A DNA stretch of 64,000 nt from Paraburkholderia phytofirmans OLGA172 (GTDB lineage: Bacteria > Pseudomonadota > Gammaproteobacteria > Burkholderiales > Burkholderiaceae). Positions 49,161 to 57,619 of this stretch are shown piece after piece. The translations under genes were made by a program, and so were the position numbers. The stretch covers positions 3,348,001-3,412,000 of the forward strand of contig NZ_CP014578.1 in NCBI RefSeq assembly GCF_001634365.1, read 5' to 3'. The notes under the pieces were generated by a model that worked only from the letters and a program-made list of their open reading frames with translations, had not been told where the DNA came from and searched no databases. How positions within the stretch are numbered: position 1 is the first letter of the stretch; each line of letters opens with the position of its first letter.

Positions 49161-49667
49161 TTAAATCTTCCCCTGCGCGACCTCTTCCGGCTTCAATTCG
49201 ACGATCGCGTCGAGCGCTTCTTTCACGTCCATCGCGTACTTGGCGAGGCGCTTCTGTTCATCCGTTTCCGGCACGAACGCCGGCACCGGCACCGGGTGGC
49301 CGTTCTCGTTGACGGCCACCATTACCACCAGGCAGTCCGTGGTTTGCAGCAGCTCGCCGCCCTTCGGATCGCCGGCCTGCACCGACACGTGGATGTGCAT
49401 GCTGGTGCGGCCCGTCGCCACGACCCGCGCGCGCAGTTCGACCAGGTTGCCGACCAGGATCGGCCGGCGAAAGCGGATATTGCCGACGCTGACCGTCACG
49501 CAGTAGCGCCCCGACCACACCGCCGAGCACGCGTACGCGGTCTCGTCGATCCACTTCATCAACGCGCCGCCATGCACCTTGCCGCCGAAGTTGACCGAGC
49601 TGGGCTCGGCGAGAAAACGGAAGGTGGTTTCGGAACGGTCCAGCGGCGCTAAGGCAGGCGTGCTCAT
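49161..49667 (-). CDS. Acyl-CoA thioesterase, hotdog fold (YciA/ACOT type)
   Basis: Hydrolyses acyl-CoA to free acid and CoA. 168 residues from ATG 49667. The hotdog helix NFGGKVHGGALMKWIDETAY contains the catalytic Asp/Asn region, followed by VTVSVGNIRFRRPILVGNLV. The next ~45 residues form an extended tail (EQKRLAKYAMDVKEALDAIV). Convergent with fumC. Confidence 0.9.
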   Translation of the reverse strand: MSTPALAPLDRSETTFRFLAEPSSVNFGGKVHGGALMKWIDETAYACSAVWSGRYCVTVSVGNIRFRRPILVGNLVELRARVVATGRTSMHIHVSVQAGDPKGGELLQTTDCLVVMVAVNENGHPVPVPAFVPETDEQKRLAKYAMDVKEALDAIVELKPEEVAQGKI

Positions 49668-49813
49668 CTTGACTCCGGTCAATCGGATGCATTTAAAGGA
49701 GGCGATTATACGAGCCCGAAATTGACTTCGTCGCGGGCCGGATGGGGTTATCTTGCCGAATTTCGGCGTGGACGGCCATCATACTTTCGTCGAATTTGGG
49801 CCTGCCGCCCCCT

Positions 49814-50875
49814 TCAGTTCGCCTCGGCAGCAACCGCGGCCGACTCGCGCCGCGGCGCGGCTGCGGACTCGAAACGCTCCCGATACTCGAGCGGCATTAC
49901 GCCGAAGCGCCGCACAAACGCGCGCCGCAAGTTCTGCTCGCTGCCGAAGCCGCAATCGAGCGCAATCCGCTTGAGCGGCCGGCGCGACTCCGCCAGCACC
50001 CGCGCGGCCGCCTCCAGACGCAAGGCCGACACGGTTTTAGCCGGCGTGCGGCCGACCTCGTCCACGTAGCGCCGCGCGAAAGTCCGCGGACTCATCTGCG
50101 CGCGCTCGGCCAGCCGCTCGACCGACAGGTCGTCGCGCAAATGGGCCGCCATCCAGCTATGCAGCGCCTCGAACGGTCCGCCCGCCGACGCCTGTGCTGC
50201 CAGTGCCGCGCTGAATTGCGACTGGCCGCCGGGCCGCTTCATGAACACCACCAGCCGCCGCGCCGCCTGCATCGCGACCGCATGGCCGAGATCTTCTTCG
50301 ATCAGCGCCAACGCCAGATCGATGCCCGCCGTCACCCCCGCCGATGTCCAGACGACGCCCGCGCCTTCCCCGTGGCCCACGTCGCGGATGAAGATCGGAT
50401 CGGCGTCGACCTGCACGTTGGGAAAACGGCGCGCGAGATGCGGCGCGTCGCGCCAATGGGTGGTCGCGCGGCGGCCGTCGAGCAGGCCCGCCGCCGCCAG
50501 ATAGAAGGCGCCCGTGCAGACCGAGCACACGCGCCGCGCCTGCGGCGCACGGCGCCTGATCCACGCGACGAGTTCCGGCTGCAACCTGCAGTGTGGGTCG
50601 ATCGGGACGCCCGGGACGATCAGCGTGTCGATCGGCTGGTCGTCGAGCGAATCAAGCCGTTGCGTGACGACCGGCAGACCCGGGAAGGTTTGCAACACGC
50701 CGCCGTCGATCGACGCGACGGTCGCGCGATAGGCGACCGGCCCGGTTGGCTCGCTGTTTGAGCCAGCCCCAGCCGCCATCGTCAACTCAGCGCGCCAGAA
50801 CGCTTCGAGCGGTCCGCACGCATCGAGCAACACAAGCTCCGGCGCCACCGCGAAAACGATATGACGCGTAGCCAT
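49814..50875 (-). CDS. GATase1-like/AraC transcriptional regulator (FtrA/GlxA type)
   Basis: 353 residues. The N-terminal DJ-1/PfpI domain reads IVFAVAPELVLLDACGPLEA with the nucleophile-elbow VCSVCTGAFYLAAAGLLDGR; the C-terminal AraC HTH has LSVERLAERAQMSPRTFARR and IALDCGFGSEQNLRRAF. Such proteins are usually activators or repressors of neighbouring metabolic genes. One-base overlap with the MFS stop at 50875 means co-translation with that carrier. Confidence 0.92.
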   Translation of the reverse strand: MATRHIVFAVAPELVLLDACGPLEAFWRAELTMAAGAGSNSEPTGPVAYRATVASIDGGVLQTFPGLPVVTQRLDSLDDQPIDTLIVPGVPIDPHCRLQPELVAWIRRRAPQARRVCSVCTGAFYLAAAGLLDGRRATTHWRDAPHLARRFPNVQVDADPIFIRDVGHGEGAGVVWTSAGVTAGIDLALALIEEDLGHAVAMQAARRLVVFMKRPGGQSQFSAALAAQASAGGPFEALHSWMAAHLRDDLSVERLAERAQMSPRTFARRYVDEVGRTPAKTVSALRLEAAARVLAESRRPLKRIALDCGFGSEQNLRRAFVRRFGVMPLEYRERFESAAAPRRESAAVAAEAN

Positions 50876-52203
50876 CAGGAACCCCCCTTCGCGAGTTGCC
50901 GCTTACTCGACCATGCATACCCCAGCGTGGCCAACGCCGCCATCCCGAGCAGCGGAAAGATCGCGGCGTTGATCGTCGCCCAGCCGAAGCGCGCCAGCAA
51001 TTGCCCGGCGAACAGCGAGCCCAGCGCGGAAAACGCAAAGGTCGTGAATTCGCTGGTTGCCTGCGTCTTGGCCCGCTCGGACGGCCGATACGATTGTGCA
51101 AGCAGCGTCGAGCCGCCGACGAACATGAAATTCCACCCCACGCCGAGACATGCGAGCGCCGCGTAGAAGTGCGGCAGATCGGTCGAGCGCAACGCCAACA
51201 CACCGCACAGCGCCGACAGCGCGATCCCCGCCCCGATCACCGGCAGCACGCCGAAGCGCCGGATCAGCCGCGCGGAAAACAGCGACGGTGCGAACATGCC
51301 GACCAGGTGCCATTGAATGATCGCCGCGCCGTCGCCGATCGTGTGGCCGCATGCGACCGCCGCAATCGGCGTCGCGGTCATCACGAACATCATCACGGCA
51401 TAGCCGAGCGCATTGTTGGCGAGCGCCGCGGCAAAGATCGGCTGCTGGACGATTTCGCCGAGCGGCCGGGCCGGTTCGTGAGTCACCGCTACGCTCGCGG
51501 GCGGTGCTGCGTCGCGATACAGGAACGCCAGCATGGCAATCGATACGAGCCCGAAGCCGGTGACAAGCGCATAGGAGCCCGCGAACGCGACCGGCGCGAG
51601 CCACTCCTTGCTCCACGCGGCGAGAAGCGGCCCGCAGACGGCCGCCACCACGCCGCCGGTGAGCACCGTCGAAATCGCGCGGCTTTTGCCTTCGATTCCG
51701 ACGGCGTCCGCGGCCGCCAGCCGGTAATACTGCGCGAACGCCTGAAACACACCGACCGTCGCCGTGCCGGCGCAGAACGCCCAGAAACTGTGATGAAAAA
51801 TCGCCCAGACGGACACCACCCCGCCCAGCGCGCCGACACCCGCGCCGAGCACGAAGCCCGCGCGCCGGCCGATGCGCGCCATCAGGAACGACGCAAAGAT
51901 CGTGGTCAGCGCGGCGGCGACGGTAATCAGCGAGAACGGCAGCGTCGCGAGCGCCTTGTCGTCGGCAAGCGTGTAGCCGACCAGACCGGTCAAGGTCAGA
52001 TCGATCGAAACAGATGAGGTGTAGAGCGCCTGGCAGACCGCCAGCACGCGCGCGGCGCGCCGGCCGTCGGGATCGGAATGGCCGGCGCCGGTTTGACCGG
52101 CGGCCAGAGAAGAAACGGCGGCGGAGGCGGGGGGAGGAGCGGTGGGAGGAGCGATGGAAGAAGCGGTGGAAGAAGCGGTGGAAGAAGCAGCGGACGGCGG
52201 CAT
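50875..52203 (-). CDS. MFS transporter
   Basis: 442 residues from ATG 52203 with 12 predicted helices. Segments include FSLITVAAALTTIFASFLMA followed by the MFS loop motif RIGRRAGFV. The N terminus before helix 1 is a ~60-residue Ser/Thr/Ala/Pro run built from a 12-bp repeat (ASSTASSTASS). Coupled to the GATase1-AraC gene. Substrate unknown. Confidence 0.85.
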   Translation of the reverse strand: MPPSAASSTASSTASSIAPPTAPPPASAAVSSLAAGQTGAGHSDPDGRRAARVLAVCQALYTSSVSIDLTLTGLVGYTLADDKALATLPFSLITVAAALTTIFASFLMARIGRRAGFVLGAGVGALGGVVSVWAIFHHSFWAFCAGTATVGVFQAFAQYYRLAAADAVGIEGKSRAISTVLTGGVVAAVCGPLLAAWSKEWLAPVAFAGSYALVTGFGLVSIAMLAFLYRDAAPPASVAVTHEPARPLGEIVQQPIFAAALANNALGYAVMMFVMTATPIAAVACGHTIGDGAAIIQWHLVGMFAPSLFSARLIRRFGVLPVIGAGIALSALCGVLALRSTDLPHFYAALACLGVGWNFMFVGGSTLLAQSYRPSERAKTQATSEFTTFAFSALGSLFAGQLLARFGWATINAAIFPLLGMAALATLGYAWSSKRQLAKGGS

Positions 52204-52338
52204 CGGTAGGCCTCGGGCGGCGAAAGTGGCGATACCCGGATCGTCACATGGCCGGAAGTGGCAGGAATGACAATGATGCATCAATTCCAGCCAGCCGCCC
52301 CCCACCCGCTTGAAAAAGCGGCCATCGTCGCCTCGGGC

Positions 52339-52482
52339 TTACTTGCGGACCGTAACGCCCTCGTCGATCGTGCCGTACATCGTGATGCTGCCCGTGCCCG
52401 CACCCGAGCTCGAACCGGAACCGCCCTGCGCGCATGCGCTGAACAGCAGAACCGCGACAGCGGCGGCAAGAAGACATTTCAT
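52339..52482 (-). CDS. 47-residue lipoprotein
   Basis: Read by eye from the minus strand: MKCLLAAAVAVLLFSACAQG begins a lipoprotein signal with lipobox LFSAC (Cys17). The mature part is a Gly/Ser spacer (GGSGSSSGAGTGS) and ITMYGTIDEGVTVRK. The last stretch resembles the first beta-strand of Burkholderia-type porins (SVTLYGxIDxGxTY). Start ATG 52482, stop TAA 52339. It lies between the MFS gene and an 8-bp repeat array. Function unknown. Confidence 0.75.
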   Translation of the reverse strand: MKCLLAAAVAVLLFSACAQGGSGSSSGAGTGSITMYGTIDEGVTVRK

Positions 52483-52563
52483 GACTGCGTGTTCCTGCAA
52501 AGACAGGGTTCGATTCTAGCCTGGCGGCCCGGCACGGCTCCGAAGCATCTCCGAAGCATTTTC

Positions 52564-52691
52564 GAAGCACCGGAGCACCGGAGCACCGAAGCACCGAAGC
52601 ACCGGAGCATCGAAATACCGAAATACCGAAATACCGAAATACCGAAATACCGGAGCACCGAAGCACCCAAACACCCAAACACCCAAACACG
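52564..52691. repeat. 8-bp tandem array, 16 units
   Basis: 16 degenerate 8-bp units: GAAGCACC, GGAGCACC, GGAGCATC, five GAAATACC, then CAAACACC. It lies in the 345-bp divergent gap between the small lipoprotein and the ArsR-type gene, 82 bp upstream of the lipoprotein start. The rest of the gap shows no further element. Confidence 0.93.
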
Positions 52692-52827
52692 CCCTACCCT
52701 GCCCTAACCGCCGGATTTTCGTAACCGCTGTATTCGACAATTCACGCTAAGCTGAAACATCGAATACGACAGCCAGATACAGTGGACTGCATGGCGCCCT
52801 GCCCGCGCCACCAACCGGAGACGCACG

Positions 52828-53541
52828 ATGCCCGCGAACCTCGCAGACGAGCACAACCATTTCCCAGGCTTGAGCCGTATCGGCGCGCTGCTCGCCGACC
52901 CCGGCCGCGCCGCGATGCTGTGGGCGCTGATGGACGGCAGCGCCCGCCCGGCCGGCGAACTGACGATGATCGCCGGACTCTCGCCGTCGGCGGCCAGCGC
53001 TCATCTGGCGCGTCTGACCGACGGCGGCTTGCTCGCGCTCGAAGTGCGCGGCCGGCACCGCTATTTCCGGATCGCCTCGCCGGACATCGCCGCGTCCATC
53101 GAAGCGCTCGCCAACGTCGCGCAGGTCAGCGCGCCGCAACGGGCCGTGCCGCGTCCGGTGCGCACCGTGCCGCTCGACATGCGCTACGCCCGCACCTGCT
53201 ACGACCACATGGCGGGCGAACTGTCGGTGCGGGTGTTCGAGCGGCTGGTCGAGCGCGGCCTGCTGACACTGCACGGCTCGTCGCTCGAAGCCACTGCCGA
53301 AGGCGCCGCCCGCTTCGCCGATTGGGGCATCGACCTGTCCGCCCAGAAGGCCCGCCGGCGCCGCTTTGCCTGCACCTGTCCCGACTGGAGCGAACGGCGT
53401 CCGCACCTGGGTGGAGCGCTCGGCGCCGCGCTGCTCGATTCATGGTCGGCTCATGGCTGGGTCGAGCGCACTGAGCGCCCGCGGATCTTGCGCATCACGC
53501 CGGCAGGCCATCGTCATTTCGACGCGTTCCTGGCCGCTTGA
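52828..53541 (+). CDS. ArsR-type winged-helix transcriptional regulator
   Basis: 237 residues. N-terminal winged helix: LADPGRAAMLWALMDGSARP, recognition helix LSPSAASAHLARLTDGGLLA, wing VRGRHRYFRI. A long C-terminal part with Cys residues (RYARTCYDHMAGELSVRVFE and RRFACTCPDWSERR) might bind a ligand or metal; this is inference. Stands upstream of the FecR-domain gene. Confidence 0.85.
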   Translation: MPANLADEHNHFPGLSRIGALLADPGRAAMLWALMDGSARPAGELTMIAGLSPSAASAHLARLTDGGLLALEVRGRHRYFRIASPDIAASIEALANVAQVSAPQRAVPRPVRTVPLDMRYARTCYDHMAGELSVRVFERLVERGLLTLHGSSLEATAEGAARFADWGIDLSAQKARRRRFACTCPDWSERRPHLGGALGAALLDSWSAHGWVERTERPRILRITPAGHRHFDAFLAA

Positions 53542-53731
53542 GTCATCCTTAACCGATTGATGCGATTACAGAATTTTCGCAATCAGCTTACGAATCACCT
53601 AATCGAGACCCTTATCGAGACCTTTTGTTACACGCTCGCGAGAGGGCCTTACAAAAGTGGCGGCCTTGAAACAAACCGTACGGGTAAAGTGGTTCCATGG
53701 ATGCTGCAAAATGCCGCGTCGGAGATAAATC

Positions 53732-56251
53732 ATGAGAACAATGGCCACACCCCAACACTCGAAACGCCGGATGACCGGCTACACGCTGATCGCCGCTGCG
53801 GCATTCCTGTTCGCGGCGCAAGCCACCTTTGCGCAGGAGGCCGCCCAGGCGCCGCCGGACGCTGCCTATCAAGCCTCTCAGAATACCGACCCGCCGGGGC
53901 GCGTTGCGCGTCTGAACTACACCGCCGGCGCCGTGACCACCGAGCCAGCCGGCGCAACCGACTGGTCGTACGCGCAGATCAATCGCCCGCTCACCACCGG
54001 CGATCAGTTGTGGAACGATCAGAATGCGCGCTCCGAACTGCATATCGGCTCGACCGCGGTACGCCTCGGCCAGTCCACCAGCCTCGACATCCTCAATCTC
54101 GACGACAACACCGCTCAGCTGAAGGTCGCGCAGGGTACGTTGTCGGCGCGAGTGCGCGAACTGGCACCGGGCTCCTCCTATGAAATCGACACGCCGAATC
54201 TGGCGCTCGGCCTGAACGGCCCCGGCGACTACCGCGTCGACGTCGCGCCGGACGGCAGCAGCACCACCGTCACCGTGCGCAGCGGCAGCGCGACCGTGTA
54301 CGGCGACAGCGGCCAGGTGCCGGTCGCGGCCGGCCAGCAGATCCGCTTTGCCGGCAGCAACTTGCAACAGGTCGCCGACAACGGCGCACCGGGCCTCGAC
54401 GGCTTCGATCAATGGGCGACTAGCCGCGACGCTGCGGAAGACCGCTCGGTGTCGGCGCGCTACGTGTCGCGCGACATTCCCGGCTATCAGGATCTCGACG
54501 CCAACGGCACGTGGCGCAGCAGCCCGCAGTACGGTGAAGTGTGGGTGCCGCGTGAGACACCCGCCGGCTGGGCGCCTTATCACGACGGCCATTGGGTATG
54601 GCAAGCGCCTTGGGGCTGGACCTGGGTCGACGATGCGCCGTGGGGCTTCGCGCCCTACCACTATGGCCGCTGGGCCTACGTCGACGACTCGTGGGCATGG
54701 GTGCCGGGACCGGTCGTGGTCAGCGAACCGCCCGTCTACGCACCGGCGCTGGTCGCCTTCGTGGGCGGAGGTGGCGGCGGAGCCAACTGGGGGGTGAGCC
54801 TGGCGATTGGCGGCGCGGTCGCAGCCGGCGTCGCATGGTTCCCGCTAGGCCCAGGCGAACCGTGGCACCCGCGCTGGGGCGATCACGATCACTGGAGCCC
54901 GGGTTACTACAATCGCGTCAACAACACGACGGTCGTCAACAATTACAACCGCAACGTGACGAATGTGAATGTGACCAACATTCACAACACGTACATCAAC
55001 TATCGCGCGCCCGGTGGAGTGACCGCGGTGCCGGCGACGGCCTTCGTGCATGGTCAATCGGTCGGCCGCTTCGCGCAGAAGGTCGATCCGCAACAGTGGC
55101 GCAACGCGCAGATCAATCCGGGCGGTCCGGGAATCGCGCCGGTGAAGGAAAGCTTCGGACCGGGCTTGCGTAACGCGAACTACCGTCCGCCGGCCGGCGT
55201 GATGGCGCGTCCGGTCGTCGCCACGCGCAGTCCGGCTGTGCCGGCCGCCTACCACGACACGCTCGCGCAAAACTTTGCGCACAGCGGCGGACGGGTACCG
55301 GGCGCGGGCGAGCCGATCGTGCGAACCTCGGTGCCGGCTCATATGGCGGGCGGACCGGGGGCCATGCCGGTGCAGAACGTGCGGGTCGTACAGTCGCATA
55401 TGGCCGGGCGCACACCGGGCGCCGCGCCGGGTGCACCGGGTGCGCCTAACGGCATGCAGCAGGCCGGTCAGCGGCCGGGAGAAGCGCCGGGCAACGCTCA
55501 ACCGCAGCGTGGCGGCGAACCGCAAGCCCGGCCGGGCATGCCACCGCAAATGGCCAATCTGCACCAGCAACCCGGTGAGGCAGGTCGTCCGTCCAATGGC
55601 GTGCCCCGTCCGCCGCAAGCGAATGGCGCCAACCCGAATGCTTACGCGCAGCAGCACGGCGCGCCGGTGCAAGCGGGGCCGCAACCGGGCGTGGAAGGAC
55701 GGCACGAGCCTGCATGGACGCAGCCGCACACGCCGATGGCCCAACAGGCGCAGCAACATGGCGCCCCGCAGGAACAGGCACGCCAGCCGGAGGCCCGTCC
55801 TGAGCCGCAGCAGCAGGCTCAGCGTCAGCCGGAAGCGCAGCCGCAGCGCGCGCCTGAAGTACACGCCCAGCCGCAGGAGCCCCGGCCGCAACCGACGCAG
55901 CAAGCTCAGCAGCAACCGCGTGAAGAATATCGTCCGCAGCCGCAACAGGCACAGCAGCCGCGTCCTGAGCCGCTTCCGCAACAGGGGCAGCAGCCGCGTC
56001 CTGAGCCGATTCCGCAACAGGTGCAGCAGCCGCGTCCTGAGCCCCGTCCGCAGCAGGTGCAGCAGCCACGCCCCGAGCCCCGTCCGCAGCAGGTGCAGCA
56101 GCCACGCCCCGAGCCCCGTCCGCAGCAGGTGCAGCAGCCACGCCCCGAGCCCCGTCCGCAGCAGGCCCAGCAGCCGCGTCCCCAACCGCAACCGCAGCAC
56201 GTCGAACAGCATTCGTCCGGCGGCAACCGTGACGAGCGCCACAAAGGCTAA
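53732..56251 (+). CDS. Secreted FecR-domain/DUF6600 protein with Pro/Gln-rich tail
   Basis: 839 residues, signal peptide 1-34 (AQATFA-QE). A FecR-like beta domain (~75-190: DQLWNDQNARSELHIGSTAV, AVRLGQSTSLDILNLDDNTA) is followed by DUF6600, a Trp/Tyr-rich set of repeats (YGEVWVPRETPAGWAPYHDG, HWVWQAPWGWTWVDDAPWGF). The final 300 residues are Pro/Gln rich and disordered and end with seven 12-residue repeats of the QQVQQPRPEPRP type. No TonB-type transducer genes nearby, so a FecIR role is not indicated. GGAG precedes the ATG. Confidence 0.9.
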   Translation: MRTMATPQHSKRRMTGYTLIAAAAFLFAAQATFAQEAAQAPPDAAYQASQNTDPPGRVARLNYTAGAVTTEPAGATDWSYAQINRPLTTGDQLWNDQNARSELHIGSTAVRLGQSTSLDILNLDDNTAQLKVAQGTLSARVRELAPGSSYEIDTPNLALGLNGPGDYRVDVAPDGSSTTVTVRSGSATVYGDSGQVPVAAGQQIRFAGSNLQQVADNGAPGLDGFDQWATSRDAAEDRSVSARYVSRDIPGYQDLDANGTWRSSPQYGEVWVPRETPAGWAPYHDGHWVWQAPWGWTWVDDAPWGFAPYHYGRWAYVDDSWAWVPGPVVVSEPPVYAPALVAFVGGGGGGANWGVSLAIGGAVAAGVAWFPLGPGEPWHPRWGDHDHWSPGYYNRVNNTTVVNNYNRNVTNVNVTNIHNTYINYRAPGGVTAVPATAFVHGQSVGRFAQKVDPQQWRNAQINPGGPGIAPVKESFGPGLRNANYRPPAGVMARPVVATRSPAVPAAYHDTLAQNFAHSGGRVPGAGEPIVRTSVPAHMAGGPGAMPVQNVRVVQSHMAGRTPGAAPGAPGAPNGMQQAGQRPGEAPGNAQPQRGGEPQARPGMPPQMANLHQQPGEAGRPSNGVPRPPQANGANPNAYAQQHGAPVQAGPQPGVEGRHEPAWTQPHTPMAQQAQQHGAPQEQARQPEARPEPQQQAQRQPEAQPQRAPEVHAQPQEPRPQPTQQAQQQPREEYRPQPQQAQQPRPEPLPQQGQQPRPEPIPQQVQQPRPEPRPQQVQQPRPEPRPQQVQQPRPEPRPQQVQQPRPEPRPQQAQQPRPQPQPQHVEQHSSGGNRDERHKG
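55943..56194 (+). repeat. 36-bp in-frame tandem repeat in the FecR/DUF6600 gene
   Basis: Seven units of 36 bp; units 4-6 (56051-56158) are identical, the others differ at a few positions. Each encodes 12 residues (QQVQQPRPEPRP). In-frame, so copy-number change would only lengthen or shorten the tail. Confidence 0.93.
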
Positions 56252-56288
56252 GGATTAGGCGCGCAGCTTGGTGCGCTTGCTACTTGAC

Positions 56289-56432
56289 GGCTGGAAGGCT
56301 GGAAGGCTGGAAGGCTGGAAGGCTGGAAGGCTGGAAGGCTGGAAGGCTGGAAGGCTGGAAGGCTGGAAGGCTGGAAGGCTGGAAGGCTGGAAGGCTGGAA
56401 GGCTGGAAGGCTGGAAGGCTGGAAGGCTGGAA
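56289..56432. repeat. 8-bp perfect tandem array, 18 units
   Basis: 18 identical copies of GGCTGGAA, no variation, directly before the terminator between convergent genes. Perfection suggests recent expansion or ongoing slippage. Confidence 0.97.
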
Positions 56433-56473
56433 GAATAAACCCCCGCGATTCGCATCGCGGGGGTTTATTCTTT
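56433..56473. terminator. Bidirectional intrinsic terminator
   Basis: A 17-bp perfect stem, GAATAAACCCCCGCGAT with its complement, around a TCGC loop at 56433-56470, between the FecR-domain gene (plus) and thyA (minus). T-runs are moderate on both sides. Confidence 0.85.
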
Positions 56474-56505
56474 GAGCAGGCTGCGAACGGACTCCCAGAC
56501 CGTGC

Positions 56506-57477
56506 TCAGACCGCCATTGGCGCCGTGAGCGGCTCGTGATGCCGGTAGCCGACCAGCGAGAAGTCCGATGGCTCGATTTTCTCAAGCCATTCCGGCTCAT
56601 ACACGCCCGTTTTCGCGTAGTCCGGCACACGGTCCGAGATCGCGAAGGCGGGGCTTTCGTACGGCTCGCGCGTGAGTTGTTGCTGCAGCATGTCGAGCTG
56701 GTTCTCGTAGATGTGCGCGTCGCCGATAAAGTAGGTGAACCAGCGCGGCGTATAACCCGTCAGGCGGCCGACCAGATGCAGCAAAGCCGCGCCTTCGGTC
56801 AGATTGAACGGCGTGCCGAGGCCGACATCGTTGCTGCGAATGTACAGACACAGCGAAATTTCACGACGCGCGACATTCGGCAGGAACTGATAAAGCAGGT
56901 GGCAAGCCGGCAGCGCGATCTGGTCCAGCACGGCGGGATTCCAGGCATGAAACAGGATTCGCCGGTCGGCGGGGTTCTGCATGATCGTGTCGAGACACTG
57001 CCGCAGCTGATCGATCGCTTTGTACAGCAACACTTTGCGGTTGCCGTCTTCCTCGAATTCCGTCACCACCTGAAAGCCACGAAGCGTGGCGTCGGCCAAT
57101 TGCGCGCTGGCGCCTGCGTCCAGCACTTTGTAGGCCGGCCACTGGCGCCATTGCACGCCGTAAACGTCGCCGAGGTCGTCCGGACCTTGACGATACGGAT
57201 TGGCAAGCCATTGCGGATTCTGGTTGGCGTTCGCGTCCCACACCTTACAGCCCAGATCGCGAAAATCCGCGGCGCTGCGCGAGGCGCGCAGAAACCCGAC
57301 CAGTTCGCCCACCGCCGACTTGAACGCCAGCTTTTTCGTGGTGACGGCGGGAAAGCCCTGCTGGAGGTCGAAGCGCAACATGGCGCCCGGCATGCTGATG
57401 GTGCGGATGCCGGTGCGGTTCTCCTGCCACGTGCCGGTGTCGAGGATCGTGCGGACGAGGTCAAGGTATTGTTTCAT
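56506..57477 (-). CDS. thyA: Thymidylate synthase
   Basis: Methylates dUMP to dTMP with methylene-tetrahydrofolate. ATG 57477 gives 323 residues starting [23 protein letters not shown] (longer than the 264 of E. coli because of inserts). The active-site Cys is in [10 protein letters not shown], with the preceding [11 protein letters not shown]rg, and the C-terminal half has the Asn/His motif near [13 protein letters not shown]. The open frame upstream of the ATG is not conserved. Confidence 0.95.
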   Translation of the reverse strand: MKQYLDLVRTILDTGTWQENRTGIRTISMPGAMLRFDLQQGFPAVTTKKLAFKSAVGELVGFLRASRSAADFRDLGCKVWDANANQNPQWLANPYRQGPDDLGDVYGVQWRQWPAYKVLDAGASAQLADATLRGFQVVTEFEEDGNRKVLLYKAIDQLRQCLDTIMQNPADRRILFHAWNPAVLDQIALPACHLLYQFLPNVARREISLCLYIRSNDVGLGTPFNLTEGAALLHLVGRLTGYTPRWFTYFIGDAHIYENQLDMLQQQLTREPYESPAFAISDRVPDYAKTGVYEPEWLEKIEPSDFSLVGYRHHEPLTAPMAV

Positions 57478-57619
57478 GCGGGTCCCTTCGACGAAGCGCG
57501 CCCTTGGGTCAGGATATGCGCCACGGAGATTGAGCGGAAGAAAACCCGATTTTAACAAGCCCAGCCGGACGGCGCCCGGTCGGGACGCGCGGCGGAGAAA
57601 ATATCGGCGGGAAAGCCCG

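Noticed and set aside
53732..56251. FecR anti-sigma regulator of iron uptake
   Set aside because: It has a cleaved signal peptide, no membrane anchor, no fecI or TonB receptor nearby, and a DUF6600 domain, so a secreted or envelope role is more likely.
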